In this document: positions 32,974 to 41,995 of the stretch, piece by piece
How positions within the stretch are numbered: position 1 is the stretch's first letter
How the letters are laid out: every line of letters starts with the position of its first letter
Assembly: GCF_040253615.1 (NCBI RefSeq)
Contig: NZ_JBEJGY010000004.1
Span: 3,410,001 to 3,474,000 of the forward strand
Origin: Streptomyces sp. Edi4
GTDB taxonomy: Bacteria > Actinomycetota > Actinomycetes > Streptomycetales > Streptomycetaceae
Direction of reading: 5' to 3'
DNA: 64,000 nucleotides
The notes under the pieces: model-generated
The model's input: only the letters and a program-made list of their open reading frames with translations
Databases searched by the model: none
Told to the model about the DNA's origin: nothing
Made by a program: the position numbers and the translations under genes

Positions 32974-33644
32974 GCGGTTCGCCCGGGAGGCGTTGGCCCG
33001 AGGGCGCGGGCGTCGGCCCGGGTCCGCGCGTCTCCGGGCCTCGGATGCCGCGCACTCCCGCTCCCGTTGCCGGGGCGCAACCCGGGTGTCCGCCCGGCCG
33101 CCCGGCTCGCCTCGACGGCGTACGACCGCGACGCACCGCCGCGCCGCACCTTTGGGACGTACCGCCGTGCACGCCACCGGGCCGTACCGCTCGTCGAATC
33201 GAGCGGCGCTGCGTCGTCCGCCCTCCCCCGGAAGCGGACTTCGGCCAGGACGCCGGTCCTGAACCTGGCTGAGAACAGACGCTGTTGAGGGCGACGGCCC
33301 CCTCCTCGGGCCCCGTGTGGCCGTACGCACCCTGTGACAACGCACTCTGTGACATGGCTCCATTCCGGTGGATGCACCGCCGCCGGAACCCACGCCTGCG
33401 GGTGACGCCAGGCAGCGCGAGCCCCGGGCCCCGCCGTCCGCCCGTCGGCCCACGAAGCACCCTTACACCTGCCCGGACCTGGGCTTCTTGGTGACCGGTC
33501 CCGCCTGCGAGGGCGCCGCGTCCACCCGTCCCTGGCCACCCCTCGCGCGCCACGCCAGAACGGCCGTCTTCCCGCCCCGCACCCCGCGTCGAGCGCTCCC
33601 CCTCGAAACCGCGTGATTACTTCTTCCCCGGATCACTTTTAAGA
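32974..33644. other. 670-bp gap between receptor and synthase genes
   Basis: No gene recognised. Frames on both strands are Arg/Pro-rich and carry no known motif. GC falls sharply after about 33610, where the AfsA promoter and ARE begin. Confidence 0.5.
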
Positions 33645-33662
33645 AAACCGCTTGGTCTGTAT
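33645..33662. promoter_or_regulatory. ARE before the AfsA-type gene
   Basis: AAACCG, six bases, CTGTAT, 61 bases upstream of the ATG at 33723, in an AT-rich stretch. It closely resembles the remembered ScbR site upstream of scbA and the site at 32232-32249 read on the other strand. Confidence 0.85.
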
Positions 33663-33722
33663 CTTACAGGGGCGGGGTGCGGCTGAAACAGGCGCAACCA
33701 CACCGATCCCGAGGGGGGCCTC

Positions 33723-34670
33723 ATGACTACAGCGGTTCGTCCTGCCCATAAACGCGTCACGGATGCCGGTCCGAGCAGCAGATACGTCCCCGCGCCCATG
33801 GCGCTGACGCATCGCACACGCCCGGCGGACACCTTCGTCCACGCCTGGACGCAACTGGGGGCCCAGCACTTCCGCTTGCAGGTACGCCTCCCCCACGACC
33901 ACCCCTTCTACCCGCCGACCCCTGACGGCACCTACGACCCGCTGCTGCTCGTGGAGACCATGCGGCAGTCGTCGAACGTGGTGAGTCACGCCGGGGTCGG
34001 CGTCCCCCTCGGTCACCACTTCATGCTGTCCGACCTGGAGTTCTCCTGCCGCCCCGAACTTCTGCGGGTGGCCGCGGGCATGGCCACGATGGAGCTCGAC
34101 GTATTCGTCCCGGAGATCCAGTACAGCGCGGGACGGCCGAGCAGACTGCGCTGCGAGTGGGCGCTGCGGCGGGCCGGCGCCGTCGTGGCCACCGGGGGTG
34201 CCCGCGCCCGCTTCACCGACCCGCGCGTCTACCGACGACTGCGCAACGGGGCGCAGCCGCCGCTGGCCCCCGTCCGGCCGGGGCCGGCCCTCTCCCCCAC
34301 GCTCGTGGGCAGGGACAGCCCCGGAGACGTGATGCTCAGCCCGGGTGAGGGCCCGCAGGAGTGGTTGCTGCGCGCCGACACCAGCCACCCGACCCTGTTC
34401 CAGCGTCCGAACGACCACATCCCCGGCATGCTGCTCCTGGAGGCAGCCCGCCAGGCCGCGACGGTCCTGACGGGCCCCGCCTCCTACGTCCCGGCCGCCG
34501 GCCTGATCGGCTTCCAGAGCTACGCCGAGCTCACCTCCCCGTGCCTGATCCGGGCAGAAGTCCTGCCCGCGCCTTCCTCGACCCGGGTCAAGGTGACGGG
34601 AGTCCAGGACGGCAAGTCGGTCTTCACCTGCCTCCTGGAAAAGCCGACGGCCACCGCCGACCACATCTGA
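33723..34670 (+). CDS. gamma-butyrolactone biosynthesis enzyme, AfsA/ScbA/JadW1 type
   Basis: 315 residues with the two-repeat AfsA architecture (double hot-dog): first repeat HPFYPPTPDGTYDPLLLVET followed by MRQSSNVVSHAG; second repeat DTSHPTLFQRPNDHIPGMLL followed by EAARQAATVL. AfsA joins a beta-ketoacyl chain to dihydroxyacetone phosphate as the first step of butyrolactone synthesis. It starts after GGGGGGCC with an ARE upstream and lies 750 bp from the receptor gene. It forms the right end of the cluster. Confidence 0.92.
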   Translation: MTTAVRPAHKRVTDAGPSSRYVPAPMALTHRTRPADTFVHAWTQLGAQHFRLQVRLPHDHPFYPPTPDGTYDPLLLVETMRQSSNVVSHAGVGVPLGHHFMLSDLEFSCRPELLRVAAGMATMELDVFVPEIQYSAGRPSRLRCEWALRRAGAVVATGGARARFTDPRVYRRLRNGAQPPLAPVRPGPALSPTLVGRDSPGDVMLSPGEGPQEWLLRADTSHPTLFQRPNDHIPGMLLLEAARQAATVLTGPASYVPAAGLIGFQSYAELTSPCLIRAEVLPAPSSTRVKVTGVQDGKSVFTCLLEKPTATADHI

Positions 34671-35102
34671 ACCGCCCGCCCCCAGGCCCCTCCCGCACCC
34701 GTGGAGGGTCCTGGGAGCCCCGGGAAACCGACGCGCCGGTTTGAACTGCCCGCTAGGTGCCCCAGCCCGCAGTCCGCAGACCACGAGGCCCTGAGCCCGG
34801 ATGGCCGGGGACCCGGGGCCCCGCAGGCCGCAGGCCGCAGACAACTGAGCCGCGAAGCCTCACCCCGGCCTCTTGACCACGCGGCAACGCAGCTCAGCCA
34901 CCCCGGAACAGCGGAAGCCCCCGTACCGCGCCCCGCCGCTCCACGCCCATCCGCTACGCTGTTCACGTCAGCGGCCAGGCCACGCGCAATGCCCGCCCGG
35001 GAAACCGGCGCGAGCATCCGCAGGCCCCCCTGACCAGCGGGCTTGTACACCGAGACCGAGGACCCCCGCACTGGGCCCTCCCCCGACGTGCCACAGGCCC
35101 TC
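34671..35102. other. intergenic region between synthase gene and tRNA
   Basis: No gene or motif recognised over 430 bases. It separates the cluster from the tRNA and housekeeping-type genes. Confidence 0.5.
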
Positions 35103-35178
35103 GCCTCCGTAGCTCAGGGGATAGAGCACCGCTCTCCTAAAGCGGGTGTCGCAGGTTCGAATCCTGCCGGGGGCACCA
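35103..35178 (+). tRNA. tRNA-Arg (anticodon CCT), CCA encoded
   Basis: Acceptor arms GCCTCCG and CGGGGGC pair (one G-U), D arm GCTC/GAGC, anticodon stem CCGCT/AGCGG with loop CTCCTAA giving anticodon CCT, T arm GCAGG/CCTGC with TTCGAAT loop, discriminator A and encoded CCA. Reads AGG. Confidence 0.96.
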
Positions 35179-35181
35179 TGC

Positions 35182-35215
35182 GAAGGCCCCGGACCGGTCT
35201 TGGTCCGGGGCCTTC
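35182..35215 (+). terminator. strong hairpin after tRNA-Arg
   Basis: A perfect 14-bp stem, GAAGGCCCCGGACC with its complement, around the six-base loop GGTCTT, starting four bases after the CCA end. No T-tract, as common in Streptomyces. Confidence 0.85.
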
Positions 35216-35287
35216 GGCGTGTGCGCAGTTGGGGTCGTCCGCTTTCAGCCGCCGCCGCTTTGGTGGCCGTTGGGCTTCAGGGGGTGG

Positions 35288-35524
35288 TCAGGGGCGTTTC
35301 TGGCGCAGGTGGCGGGAGGAGGCGAGGCAGGAGGACAGCCAGGTTGCCTCCTCGCGGTTGATGATCAGGCCGGTGACGGTGATCATCCCGTCCAGCGGGC
35401 CGTCGAGCCGGATCGAATGGTCACCGACGCGGAACATCTCCCAGTCCGCGTCGCTGTGCCAGAGCCGGGCTGTCTTGTCGCCCCGTCTCTGGGCGAACAC
35501 GAGTTCCTCTCCGTGCTCATTCAT
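35288..35524 (-). CDS. small hypothetical protein behind the Shedu gene
   Basis: 78 residues, MNEHGEELVFAQRRGDK at the start, central LDGPLDGMITVTGLIINREE and a basic tail. No family recognised. The ATG lies in another frame four bases after the stop of a 27-residue ORF that overlaps the Shedu gene, so all three are one transcription unit. It may be a partner, or together with the 27-residue ORF the two parts of one frameshifted protein of about 105 residues. Confidence 0.6.
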   Translation of the reverse strand: MNEHGEELVFAQRRGDKTARLWHSDADWEMFRVGDHSIRLDGPLDGMITVTGLIINREEATWLSSCLASSRHLRQKRP

Positions 35525-35528
35525 GAAG

Positions 35529-35612
35529 TCACCCGACGTAGTCCCTGTTGGTGATCTCACCGCCGCACAGGCGGGCCAGAAGCGGTTCGATCGCGGGCGG
35601 TGCGTCGGTCAT
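35529..35612 (-). CDS. 27-residue ORF overlapping the Shedu gene
   Basis: Starts with ATGA overlap at the Shedu stop and reads MTDAPPAIEPLLARLCGGEI before a stop seven codons later. Its coupling suggests real translation, but it could be the N-terminus of the following 78-residue protein separated by a frameshift. Confidence 0.4.
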   Translation of the reverse strand: MTDAPPAIEPLLARLCGGEITNRDYVG

Positions 35613-36820
35613 GCGGCGGGCTCCTCGTCCGGGTCGGCGTCCTGCCGTGCCGATGACAGGGCCAGCATGCGCGAGGCCGAGTCCAGCAGGGTCTCGTAAG
35701 TGATCACTTCTATGCGTGTCTGGTGCGCGTTGTACGTACGCAGCGTCTCCGCCAGTTCGCGAGAGGTCACGTCCCCTGTCACGTACCGCGGGTGTCCGAT
35801 CACGACCGTCGCGGAGGCCCGGCGCGTGTCGACCCCATACTCGGCCAGGATGCTCGAACGGTGCTCGTCCATGGCGCGGAGGTAGTTCTGCGCCTGGGAG
35901 ACCGCGCGGTGCGCGGCGGCACCCAGCATGAGCTGGCCGGAGCGCCGTATGACCAGGTCCTTGATGTTGGCTCGTTTGAGCTCCACCACGTGCAGAGAGC
36001 CGTCGCCGCGCAGGAGAGGGATGTCGAGGATGGTTTCCGGGGTGTACTGGCGGCGTGCCAGCTCGGTCACGTAAGCCCCGCCGAAGATCCATTCCTGGTC
36101 CTTCAGGCGGGCGTGGAGGGCGCTCTCTGAGCTGTCCGGTTCCTCCACCACGGCACGCAGGGCCGCCAAGCCGGCCTGCCTGGCGCGCAGTTCCAGCAAC
36201 TGCGCCAGCGTGCCCGCGTCGACGTCGGCCAGGACGTCGTTCATCATCCGCGCGGCCTCGCGGGAGGCGGGCCGCGGCAGGTCGCGCAGGACCATCTCCA
36301 TGTGCCCGTACTGCTGAAGCCGCCTCGCCTCCCGGGTCGAAAGCCGGATCCCGCCCTCGCCGTCCCCAAGGCCCAGGCAGTCGGCGGACCGGGCTATGCC
36401 GCGGAAGAGGTCACGAGCGTCGGCCGCGGTCGCGTCGGGCCGGTCGGCGCACAGGACGTCCAGGGCGGCGACCGCCCTCTCGGCACCCATGGCAGTCATC
36501 CTCCGCAAGGATTCCTCACTGCGCTGCCGGGCTTCGTCGTCGTAGTAATTCTCCAGGACCTCAAGGTAAAGGTCGCCGCCGGCATAGGCGGCGAAGCGCT
36601 GGAAGCGCTGGGCGAGCGCGAAGTCACCGTGGAGAATGGCCTCTTGGGCCACGTCCTCCAGGGCGTCCACCAGGGACCTGCCCTTGCCGTACGTCCCACC
36701 GAGGCCGCCCATGATGCCCAGCACCGTGTCGATGCGCCCCCGGACGCGTTCGTCCGCGGTGAGCTCGCTCGCCTTCCGGACCAGTTGCCAGAGGGTGAAG
36801 CCGGATCGAAATGTCGTCAC
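35609..36820 (-). CDS. Shedu-type defence nuclease (DUF4263, SduA)
   Basis: 403 residues. The C-terminal 170 residues match the Shedu/DUF4263 nuclease: LKDQEWIFGGAYVTELARRQ, then the PD-(D/E)xK core LDIPLLRGDGSLHVVELKRA with the catalytic E-L-K, and AVSQAQNYLRAMDEH and ATVVIGHPRYV. The N-terminal 230 residues are helical and variable, as expected for the sensing part. Shedu is a one-gene anti-phage system. It is encoded on the opposite strand just beyond the tRNA-Arg, a common site for variable genes, although no integrase is present. Confidence 0.85.
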   Translation of the reverse strand: MTTFRSGFTLWQLVRKASELTADERVRGRIDTVLGIMGGLGGTYGKGRSLVDALEDVAQEAILHGDFALAQRFQRFAAYAGGDLYLEVLENYYDDEARQRSEESLRRMTAMGAERAVAALDVLCADRPDATAADARDLFRGIARSADCLGLGDGEGGIRLSTREARRLQQYGHMEMVLRDLPRPASREAARMMNDVLADVDAGTLAQLLELRARQAGLAALRAVVEEPDSSESALHARLKDQEWIFGGAYVTELARRQYTPETILDIPLLRGDGSLHVVELKRANIKDLVIRRSGQLMLGAAAHRAVSQAQNYLRAMDEHRSSILAEYGVDTRRASATVVIGHPRYVTGDVTSRELAETLRTYNAHQTRIEVITYETLLDSASRMLALSSARQDADPDEEPAA

Positions 36821-36877
36821 GTGCGCACCCTAGGTCCGGGCACTGACAGCCACGCCTGGCGGAATCTGTTCCGGGGC

Positions 36878-38842
36878 CTACGGGTTGACCAGGGTGCCCT
36901 GGGGGCAGCCCGTGCCTCGGGGGATGCTGTACGGGGCCGCCACGCGGTACGTGCCGGGCTTCGGGGCCACCAGCTCCGTCCACTCGTCGCCCGAGGCGTT
37001 CAGCGGGGACTTGCGCAGGCAGCCGTTGACGTTGGTGTACGTCCTGGGGCCGTGGCCCCGCAGCTTCGACGCCGGGGTCTCCTGCGGCGCCTCCAGGCCC
37101 TTGCCCTGGTCGTCGACCAGTTTCAGCCAGGGCGAGTACGGGATCCGGATCAGGACCGTGCCCGCCGTGCGGACGTCCACCGTGAGCTCGCCCTCGCCCG
37201 CGTGTTTGACCGTGGCCGGCGGGTCCGCGAGCGGGGTCGGGTTCTCGACCGCGAACAGCCGCCAGTGCTCGTTCGACCAGACCTGCTTCAGATACGGCAG
37301 GCCCTGCTCGATCAGCTTGCCCTCCTGCACGGCGCCGTTGCGGTCCGCCGGGCCCAGCGGCAGCACCACGTACCGCACCGCCCAGCGGTTCAGCCAGGCG
37401 TGGTAGTTGTCCGCGTTCAGGGTGTCGTCGTAGAAGAGCGGGTTGCGCTCCATGTCCGCCTGCCGGTTCCAGCCACGGGCCAGGTTCACGTACGGGGTGA
37501 ACGCCGACGCCTCGCGGTGGCTGGACGCCGGGACCACCTCGACCCGCCCGGTCGAGGCGTCCAGCCCCTGCAACTGGTCGACCAGCGGCGCCAAGTCGCG
37601 GGCCCAGGTCGCGGCGGGTGCGGTGTGCACGATGTCGTCCACCGACTTGAAGCCGATCCACCCGTTGAGGCCGACGAAGGCCAGCACGATGGCGTACCAC
37701 TTGAAGGTCTTCGGGACGGCGTACGGGAGCGCCGCGAGCAGCACCACGCCGGCGAACAGCATCGCGAGCCGCGTGATGTTCGAGCCGATCTGCGACTGGA
37801 TCGCGAAGCACAGCAGCACGGCGACGCCGTACACCACCGCCGCCGTGCGGACCGTCCGCCAGTCCTTGGGCACCAGGAAGAGGATGAGGACCGCGAACAG
37901 GAACGGTCCCGACGTGGTGGCGAGCGACATCGGCTGCGTGCCGGAGAACGGGAACAGCCACGCCGAGAGGGCGACCACCGCGACCGGCGGCAGGCCGATC
38001 GCGTACGCGCCCGGGCGGCGCTTGTTCAGGAACAGCGCGGCCGCGACGAGCCCGAGGAACAGGCCGGCCACCGGGCTGCTCGCGGTCGCCAGCGCGGCGC
38101 AGGGCGCGGCCACGGCCGCCTTGGGCCAGCGGTTCTCGCGCTTGTTGTGCGGCCAGCAGAACACCGCGGCCACCGCGCCCAGCGCGAACATCGTCCCGAG
38201 CCCGAAGGTGACCCGGCCCGACATCGCGTTGCACAGGAACGCGAAGAGGGCGGCGAACGAGCAGGCCAGCGGGTTGCGGACCGACTTCACGCGCACCAGG
38301 ATCAGCGCGGTGAGGCCCGCCGAGACCGTGCCGGCGATCATCATCGTCGTACGGACGCCGAGCAGCGCCATCAGATACGGCGAGACCACGCTGTAGGAGA
38401 CCGGGTGCATCCCGCCGTACCAGGCCAGGTTGTACGCGGACTCCGGGTTGCGGCCCACGAACTCGGTCCACGCGTCCTGGGCCGCGAGGTCGCCGCCGCT
38501 GTTGGCGAAGAGGAAGAACCACAGGATGTGGGTGACGGCCCCGGCGATCGTCATGAACGCGACGGGATGACGCCTCGACCAGGAGCTCGGCCCCGGCCAC
38601 AACCCCCGTATTCGCGCCCCAAGCCCGGAGGCGGCCGAAGGTCCAGTGGACGGTTCGGGGGTGGCCTCGGACCCGGGTACGGACGGCGCCGCCGGGGGCT
38701 GGGAGGCCGCCGGGGTCTTGGGCGTGGCCCGGGGCGCGCTCGCGTCCCTGCGGGGCGTGTCGGCGCCCGCGCCCGCACCCGCGGCCGGGTTTGCGCTCGT
38801 GCTGCCGTCGGCGCGGGTCGGCGTCGGCTCAGCGGTGGTCAC
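36878..38842 (-). CDS. polytopic membrane protein, glycosyltransferase-like, unknown substrate
   Basis: 654 residues. About 80 N-terminal residues are Pro/Ala/Thr-rich and probably cytoplasmic. Then about ten to twelve hydrophobic segments from HPVAFMTIAGAVTHILWFFL to LPYAVPKTFKWYAIVLAFVG, and a C-terminal extracytoplasmic region of about 230 residues (VEVVPASSHREASAFTPYVN, DEWTELVAPKPGTYRVAAPY). This resembles Streptomyces integral membrane proteins often called MFS transporters but built more like GT-C/arabinosyltransferase-type proteins with a carbohydrate-binding-like tail. Adjacent to the D,D-carboxypeptidase gene, so a cell-envelope role fits. Confidence 0.7.
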   Translation of the reverse strand: MTTAEPTPTRADGSTSANPAAGAGAGADTPRRDASAPRATPKTPAASQPPAAPSVPGSEATPEPSTGPSAASGLGARIRGLWPGPSSWSRRHPVAFMTIAGAVTHILWFFLFANSGGDLAAQDAWTEFVGRNPESAYNLAWYGGMHPVSYSVVSPYLMALLGVRTTMMIAGTVSAGLTALILVRVKSVRNPLACSFAALFAFLCNAMSGRVTFGLGTMFALGAVAAVFCWPHNKRENRWPKAAVAAPCAALATASSPVAGLFLGLVAAALFLNKRRPGAYAIGLPPVAVVALSAWLFPFSGTQPMSLATTSGPFLFAVLILFLVPKDWRTVRTAAVVYGVAVLLCFAIQSQIGSNITRLAMLFAGVVLLAALPYAVPKTFKWYAIVLAFVGLNGWIGFKSVDDIVHTAPAATWARDLAPLVDQLQGLDASTGRVEVVPASSHREASAFTPYVNLARGWNRQADMERNPLFYDDTLNADNYHAWLNRWAVRYVVLPLGPADRNGAVQEGKLIEQGLPYLKQVWSNEHWRLFAVENPTPLADPPATVKHAGEGELTVDVRTAGTVLIRIPYSPWLKLVDDQGKGLEAPQETPASKLRGHGPRTYTNVNGCLRKSPLNASGDEWTELVAPKPGTYRVAAPYSIPRGTGCPQGTLVNP

Positions 38843-38887
38843 TGCGGCTCTCCCGCCTCACGCTGTCTCTCAGCTGGAAAACGCGCT

Positions 38888-38907
38888 GCCGTGTGCGGTC
38901 GCACACG
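38888..38907. promoter_or_regulatory. 9-bp inverted repeat before the membrane protein gene
   Basis: CCGTGTGCG, two bases, CGCACACGG, 46 bases upstream of the ATG at 38842. Either an operator or a 5'-leader hairpin. Confidence 0.5.
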
Positions 38908-39020
38908 GCGCGCGGGGGGCCGCCCGGTCCGGCCCGTACTGCTGTGAACGGGAGGATTCGATTCTGCCCCGTTCCTCAGGACGCCGTCCCCCGCGCCCCC
39001 GGTTGCCCGAAGCTAGCACG

Positions 39021-39047
39021 AGGGCGCCCCATGGGCCGGGGCGCCCT
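39021..39047 (-). terminator. terminator hairpin of the carboxypeptidase gene
   Basis: AGGGCGCCCC, seven-base loop, and its exact complement, 18 bases beyond the stop codon at 39065. Confidence 0.75.
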
Positions 39048-39064
39048 CGACGCGATCGGGGCCG

Positions 39065-41800
39065 TCAGCCCAGTCGGGTGAGCTTGGCGCCCACGCCCGG
39101 CTCGGCGAGCGCGCTCTTCAGCTGGACCGGGGCGGTCAGCCTGCCGTTGCCCGAGCCGATGGACAGCTCGCCCACCACGTCGCCCGCCTTCGCCGAGTGC
39201 GGGACCGGCTTGCCGGCCGCGCCGAGCTTGACGTCGACCTTCAGACCCGGCCAGCCGACCGCCTTGAGGTCCTTGGCGGCGACCAGCGGCGTACGGCCCC
39301 CGAGCCCGTCGTCCACGTACCCGACGACATCGCCCTTCTTGACGACCGTCGCGGAGGTGACGTCCTTCTGCACCGCCTGGATCAGCTTGTAGCTGTTGTT
39401 GATCGCGGAGGTCAGCTTGGCGTCGAGCGTGGTGCCGGTGCGCTGGCCCATGACGATGCCGTAGATCCGCTGGTTCTTGCCGTCGATGACCGTGTCGGCC
39501 GCCCACAGCAGGTTGCCGCCGGCCGGCGTGGACGAGCCGGTCTTGATGCCGCTCACCCCCGGCTTGAGCAGGATCTTGTTGTTGTTGTAGATCATCGTGG
39601 GAACGCCCGGGATCTTGATCTGGGGCGTGTTGACGATCTCGCGGAACACGTCGTTCTGCATGACGGCCTGCGCCAGCTTGAGCTGGTCGGTCGGCGTGGA
39701 GACCGTGGTCTCCTTCAGACCGCTGGGGTCGGTGTACGTGGAGTTGGTCATGCCGAGTTCCTTGGCGGTGGCGTTCATCTTCGCGATGAAGGCCTCCTCG
39801 TTCCCGGCGTCCCAACGGGCCAGCAGGCGCGCGGCGTTGTTGCCGGACGGGATCATCAGCAGTTCGAGCATCTGCTTCTCGGTGAACTGCTGGTCCTTGC
39901 GGATCGGCGCCGTCGACTCGTCGGGCTTCTTCGCGTCGTCCTCGGCCTGCTGGTCAACCGTGATCTTCTCGCCCTCCTGCTTCCCGGAGATCGGGTGGCC
40001 CTTGAGGATCACGTACGCCGTCATCGTCTTGGCCACGCTCGCCAGCGGCGCGGGCTTCTGCTCCCCGTGCGTGCCGAGGCTGCCCACGCCGTCCACCGTG
40101 ATGGCCGACTGGCCGTCGGAGGGCCAGGGCAGGTCGAGGCCGCTGCCCTCGAAGGTGTACGTGGCGGACGAGGTGAGGTCCAGCTTCGGCGCGGGGAGCG
40201 GCCGCATGATCTGTACGACCGCGAAGACGACCAGGAGCAGCAGGACCAGCGGGGTCCAGATCTTGAACCGGCGCACCGTGGAGCGGACCGCGGTCTGCGC
40301 CGGGGGCGGGGTGTTCGTCAGCTCGGCCAGGAGGTCGAGCGGGGGCTTCGGCGGCAGCGGCTGCTGTCTGGTGCGCTCGGCACGCTCGGGGACGGCCGCG
40401 CCGGTCGCGGTGCCGATTGGGGCGCCGGGGGCCGGGGGCGGCGGGGTCACCTTGGGGGCCTCGGGCCGCTTGGCGGGGGCCTCGGGCTTGCCGGCGGCGG
40501 CGCCGGCGGCCGCGTCGTCCGAGCGCAGCGGCACGAACTGGCTGGACCGCTCGGCCCGCTCACCGGCCCGCTCGCCTGCCCGCTCGACGTCGGGCTCCCG
40601 CTTGGGCGCGGGGAGCTTGAGCATCGCGGTGGGCTGGTCGACGGCCGGGGCGGCGACGACGGGCTTGAACGTGGTGGTGGGCTGATCGATTCCGCGCTCG
40701 GCGTCCGGGGTGGCCTTGGCGTCGCCGGACTTGGCCTCGCCGGACTCGGCGGGGCCTGCCTTGGTGCCGGGGGCCTTGTCGTCGCCGGACTTGTCGTCGC
40801 CGGACTTGGCCTCGCCGGACTCGGCGTCGCCAGACTGGGCGCGGCGTGCCTTGACGCCGGGGGCCTTGTCGGCATCGGACTCGGCGTCGCCGCTGCCCTC
40901 GCCGGACTTGGCGGGGCCGGACTTGGCGTCGCTGGACTTGGTGCCGGAGGCCTTGTCGTCATCGGACTTACCGTCGCCGGACTCGGCGGGGGCCGCCTTG
41001 GTGCCGGAGGGGGCCGCCTTGGTGCCGGAGGGGGCCGCGTCCGCGTCGGCTTCGTCCGGCTCGGCCGCCGGGGTGCTCTTGGCGGCGCCCCAGGACGCGG
41101 CGCGTGCGCCGGAGTCGGCGTCGTCGTCGGCCTCGGCGTCCGTGGCGGCGGACGCGTCCGCGTCGCCCTTCGCACCCCGCTCGGCGGCGTCCGTGGACTT
41201 CTTCGCAGTCGCGACGTCAGGGGTGGCAGCCTCGGACCCGGCCGCGGCCTTCTCGGCGTCCTTGGACGCATCCGGCTCGACGGCCGGGATGACATTCGTG
41301 GCGGCCGCCCCTGACCCGGCGGCCCCTATCGCGCCCGCTTTGGCCTCGTCGCCGTCCGGAGCCGCCGGCTTGGCGCCGCCCCGCCCGGACGCACCCTCAC
41401 CGGCGTCCTCGCCCGCGCCCGCGCCCGTGCTCGACTCCGCGTCCTCGCCCTCCTGGTCCACCCACGCCGCCACCGCCGCGCGCAGCCGCGTGTCGCCATC
41501 CTCCTGGCGCGGGGTCCGGAAGACCGCCGTCGCCTGGTCGACCGGAGCGCCCGTGGACCCCGTGGACCCCGTACCCGCTTCGGAACCCTCACCGAAACCG
41601 GAGCCGGAGCTCTCCCCGGAACCGGAACCGGAACCGTTCACCGCCTTCGCGCCGTCCTTCTCCTCGCCGGACGGGGACCCGGAAGGAGCCCCGGAGGGGG
41701 ACGGGGAGTGGGAGAGCGCGAGACGCGGATCGCGTTCGCTCGTAGCCGTCTCCCCCGACGACTGCTTCTGCTCCGACTTGTCGGGGGACTCGCCCGCCAC
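39065..41800 (-). CDS. D-alanyl-D-alanine carboxypeptidase with long acidic N-terminus
   Basis: 911 residues. The C-terminal 370 residues are an S11 penicillin-binding protein: PLASVAKTMTAYVIL (S-x-x-K), MIPSGNNAARLL (S-x-N) and GIKTGSSTPAGGNLLW (K-T-G). One membrane anchor, IWTPLVLLLLVVFAVVQIM, precedes it. The N-terminal 480 residues are cytoplasmic, low-complexity Asp/Glu/Ser/Ala/Lys repeats (units like KSGDDKSGDDKAPGTK), encoded by GC-rich minisatellite DNA around 40.7-41.1 kb. Trims stem peptides of peptidoglycan. I recall SCO4439 of S. coelicolor as a similar enzyme near the same neighbours; not checked. Confidence 0.9.
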   Translation of the reverse strand: MAGESPDKSEQKQSSGETATSERDPRLALSHSPSPSGAPSGSPSGEEKDGAKAVNGSGSGSGESSGSGFGEGSEAGTGSTGSTGAPVDQATAVFRTPRQEDGDTRLRAAVAAWVDQEGEDAESSTGAGAGEDAGEGASGRGGAKPAAPDGDEAKAGAIGAAGSGAAATNVIPAVEPDASKDAEKAAAGSEAATPDVATAKKSTDAAERGAKGDADASAATDAEADDDADSGARAASWGAAKSTPAAEPDEADADAAPSGTKAAPSGTKAAPAESGDGKSDDDKASGTKSSDAKSGPAKSGEGSGDAESDADKAPGVKARRAQSGDAESGEAKSGDDKSGDDKAPGTKAGPAESGEAKSGDAKATPDAERGIDQPTTTFKPVVAAPAVDQPTAMLKLPAPKREPDVERAGERAGERAERSSQFVPLRSDDAAAGAAAGKPEAPAKRPEAPKVTPPPPAPGAPIGTATGAAVPERAERTRQQPLPPKPPLDLLAELTNTPPPAQTAVRSTVRRFKIWTPLVLLLLVVFAVVQIMRPLPAPKLDLTSSATYTFEGSGLDLPWPSDGQSAITVDGVGSLGTHGEQKPAPLASVAKTMTAYVILKGHPISGKQEGEKITVDQQAEDDAKKPDESTAPIRKDQQFTEKQMLELLMIPSGNNAARLLARWDAGNEEAFIAKMNATAKELGMTNSTYTDPSGLKETTVSTPTDQLKLAQAVMQNDVFREIVNTPQIKIPGVPTMIYNNNKILLKPGVSGIKTGSSTPAGGNLLWAADTVIDGKNQRIYGIVMGQRTGTTLDAKLTSAINNSYKLIQAVQKDVTSATVVKKGDVVGYVDDGLGGRTPLVAAKDLKAVGWPGLKVDVKLGAAGKPVPHSAKAGDVVGELSIGSGNGRLTAPVQLKSALAEPGVGAKLTRLG

Positions 41801-41995
41801 CGATGCCTCCTCCAGACGCCGCTGGCGTCATCCGAAACTGCCCGAACCATGTACCAGTGTCCTGTGTGCCGGGTAGGACCCCCCGGCTAGACGAGAACGA
41901 CATACCAGTTGGTTCCCGTACGAACCACCCAGGCGCTCTCGACAGATGAATGTGAGAGGGGTCACCCTGTCATTCATCCACGCGGGGAGGCATGG

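Noticed and set aside
32951..33550. Possible gene between the receptor and AfsA genes
   Set aside because: Frames on both strands are Arg/Pro-rich, lack ribosome sites and resemble no family.
35103..36820. Integrative element attached to tRNA-Arg
   Set aside because: No integrase, relaxase or repeat of the tRNA 3' end was found within the window, so only a hotspot is suggested.
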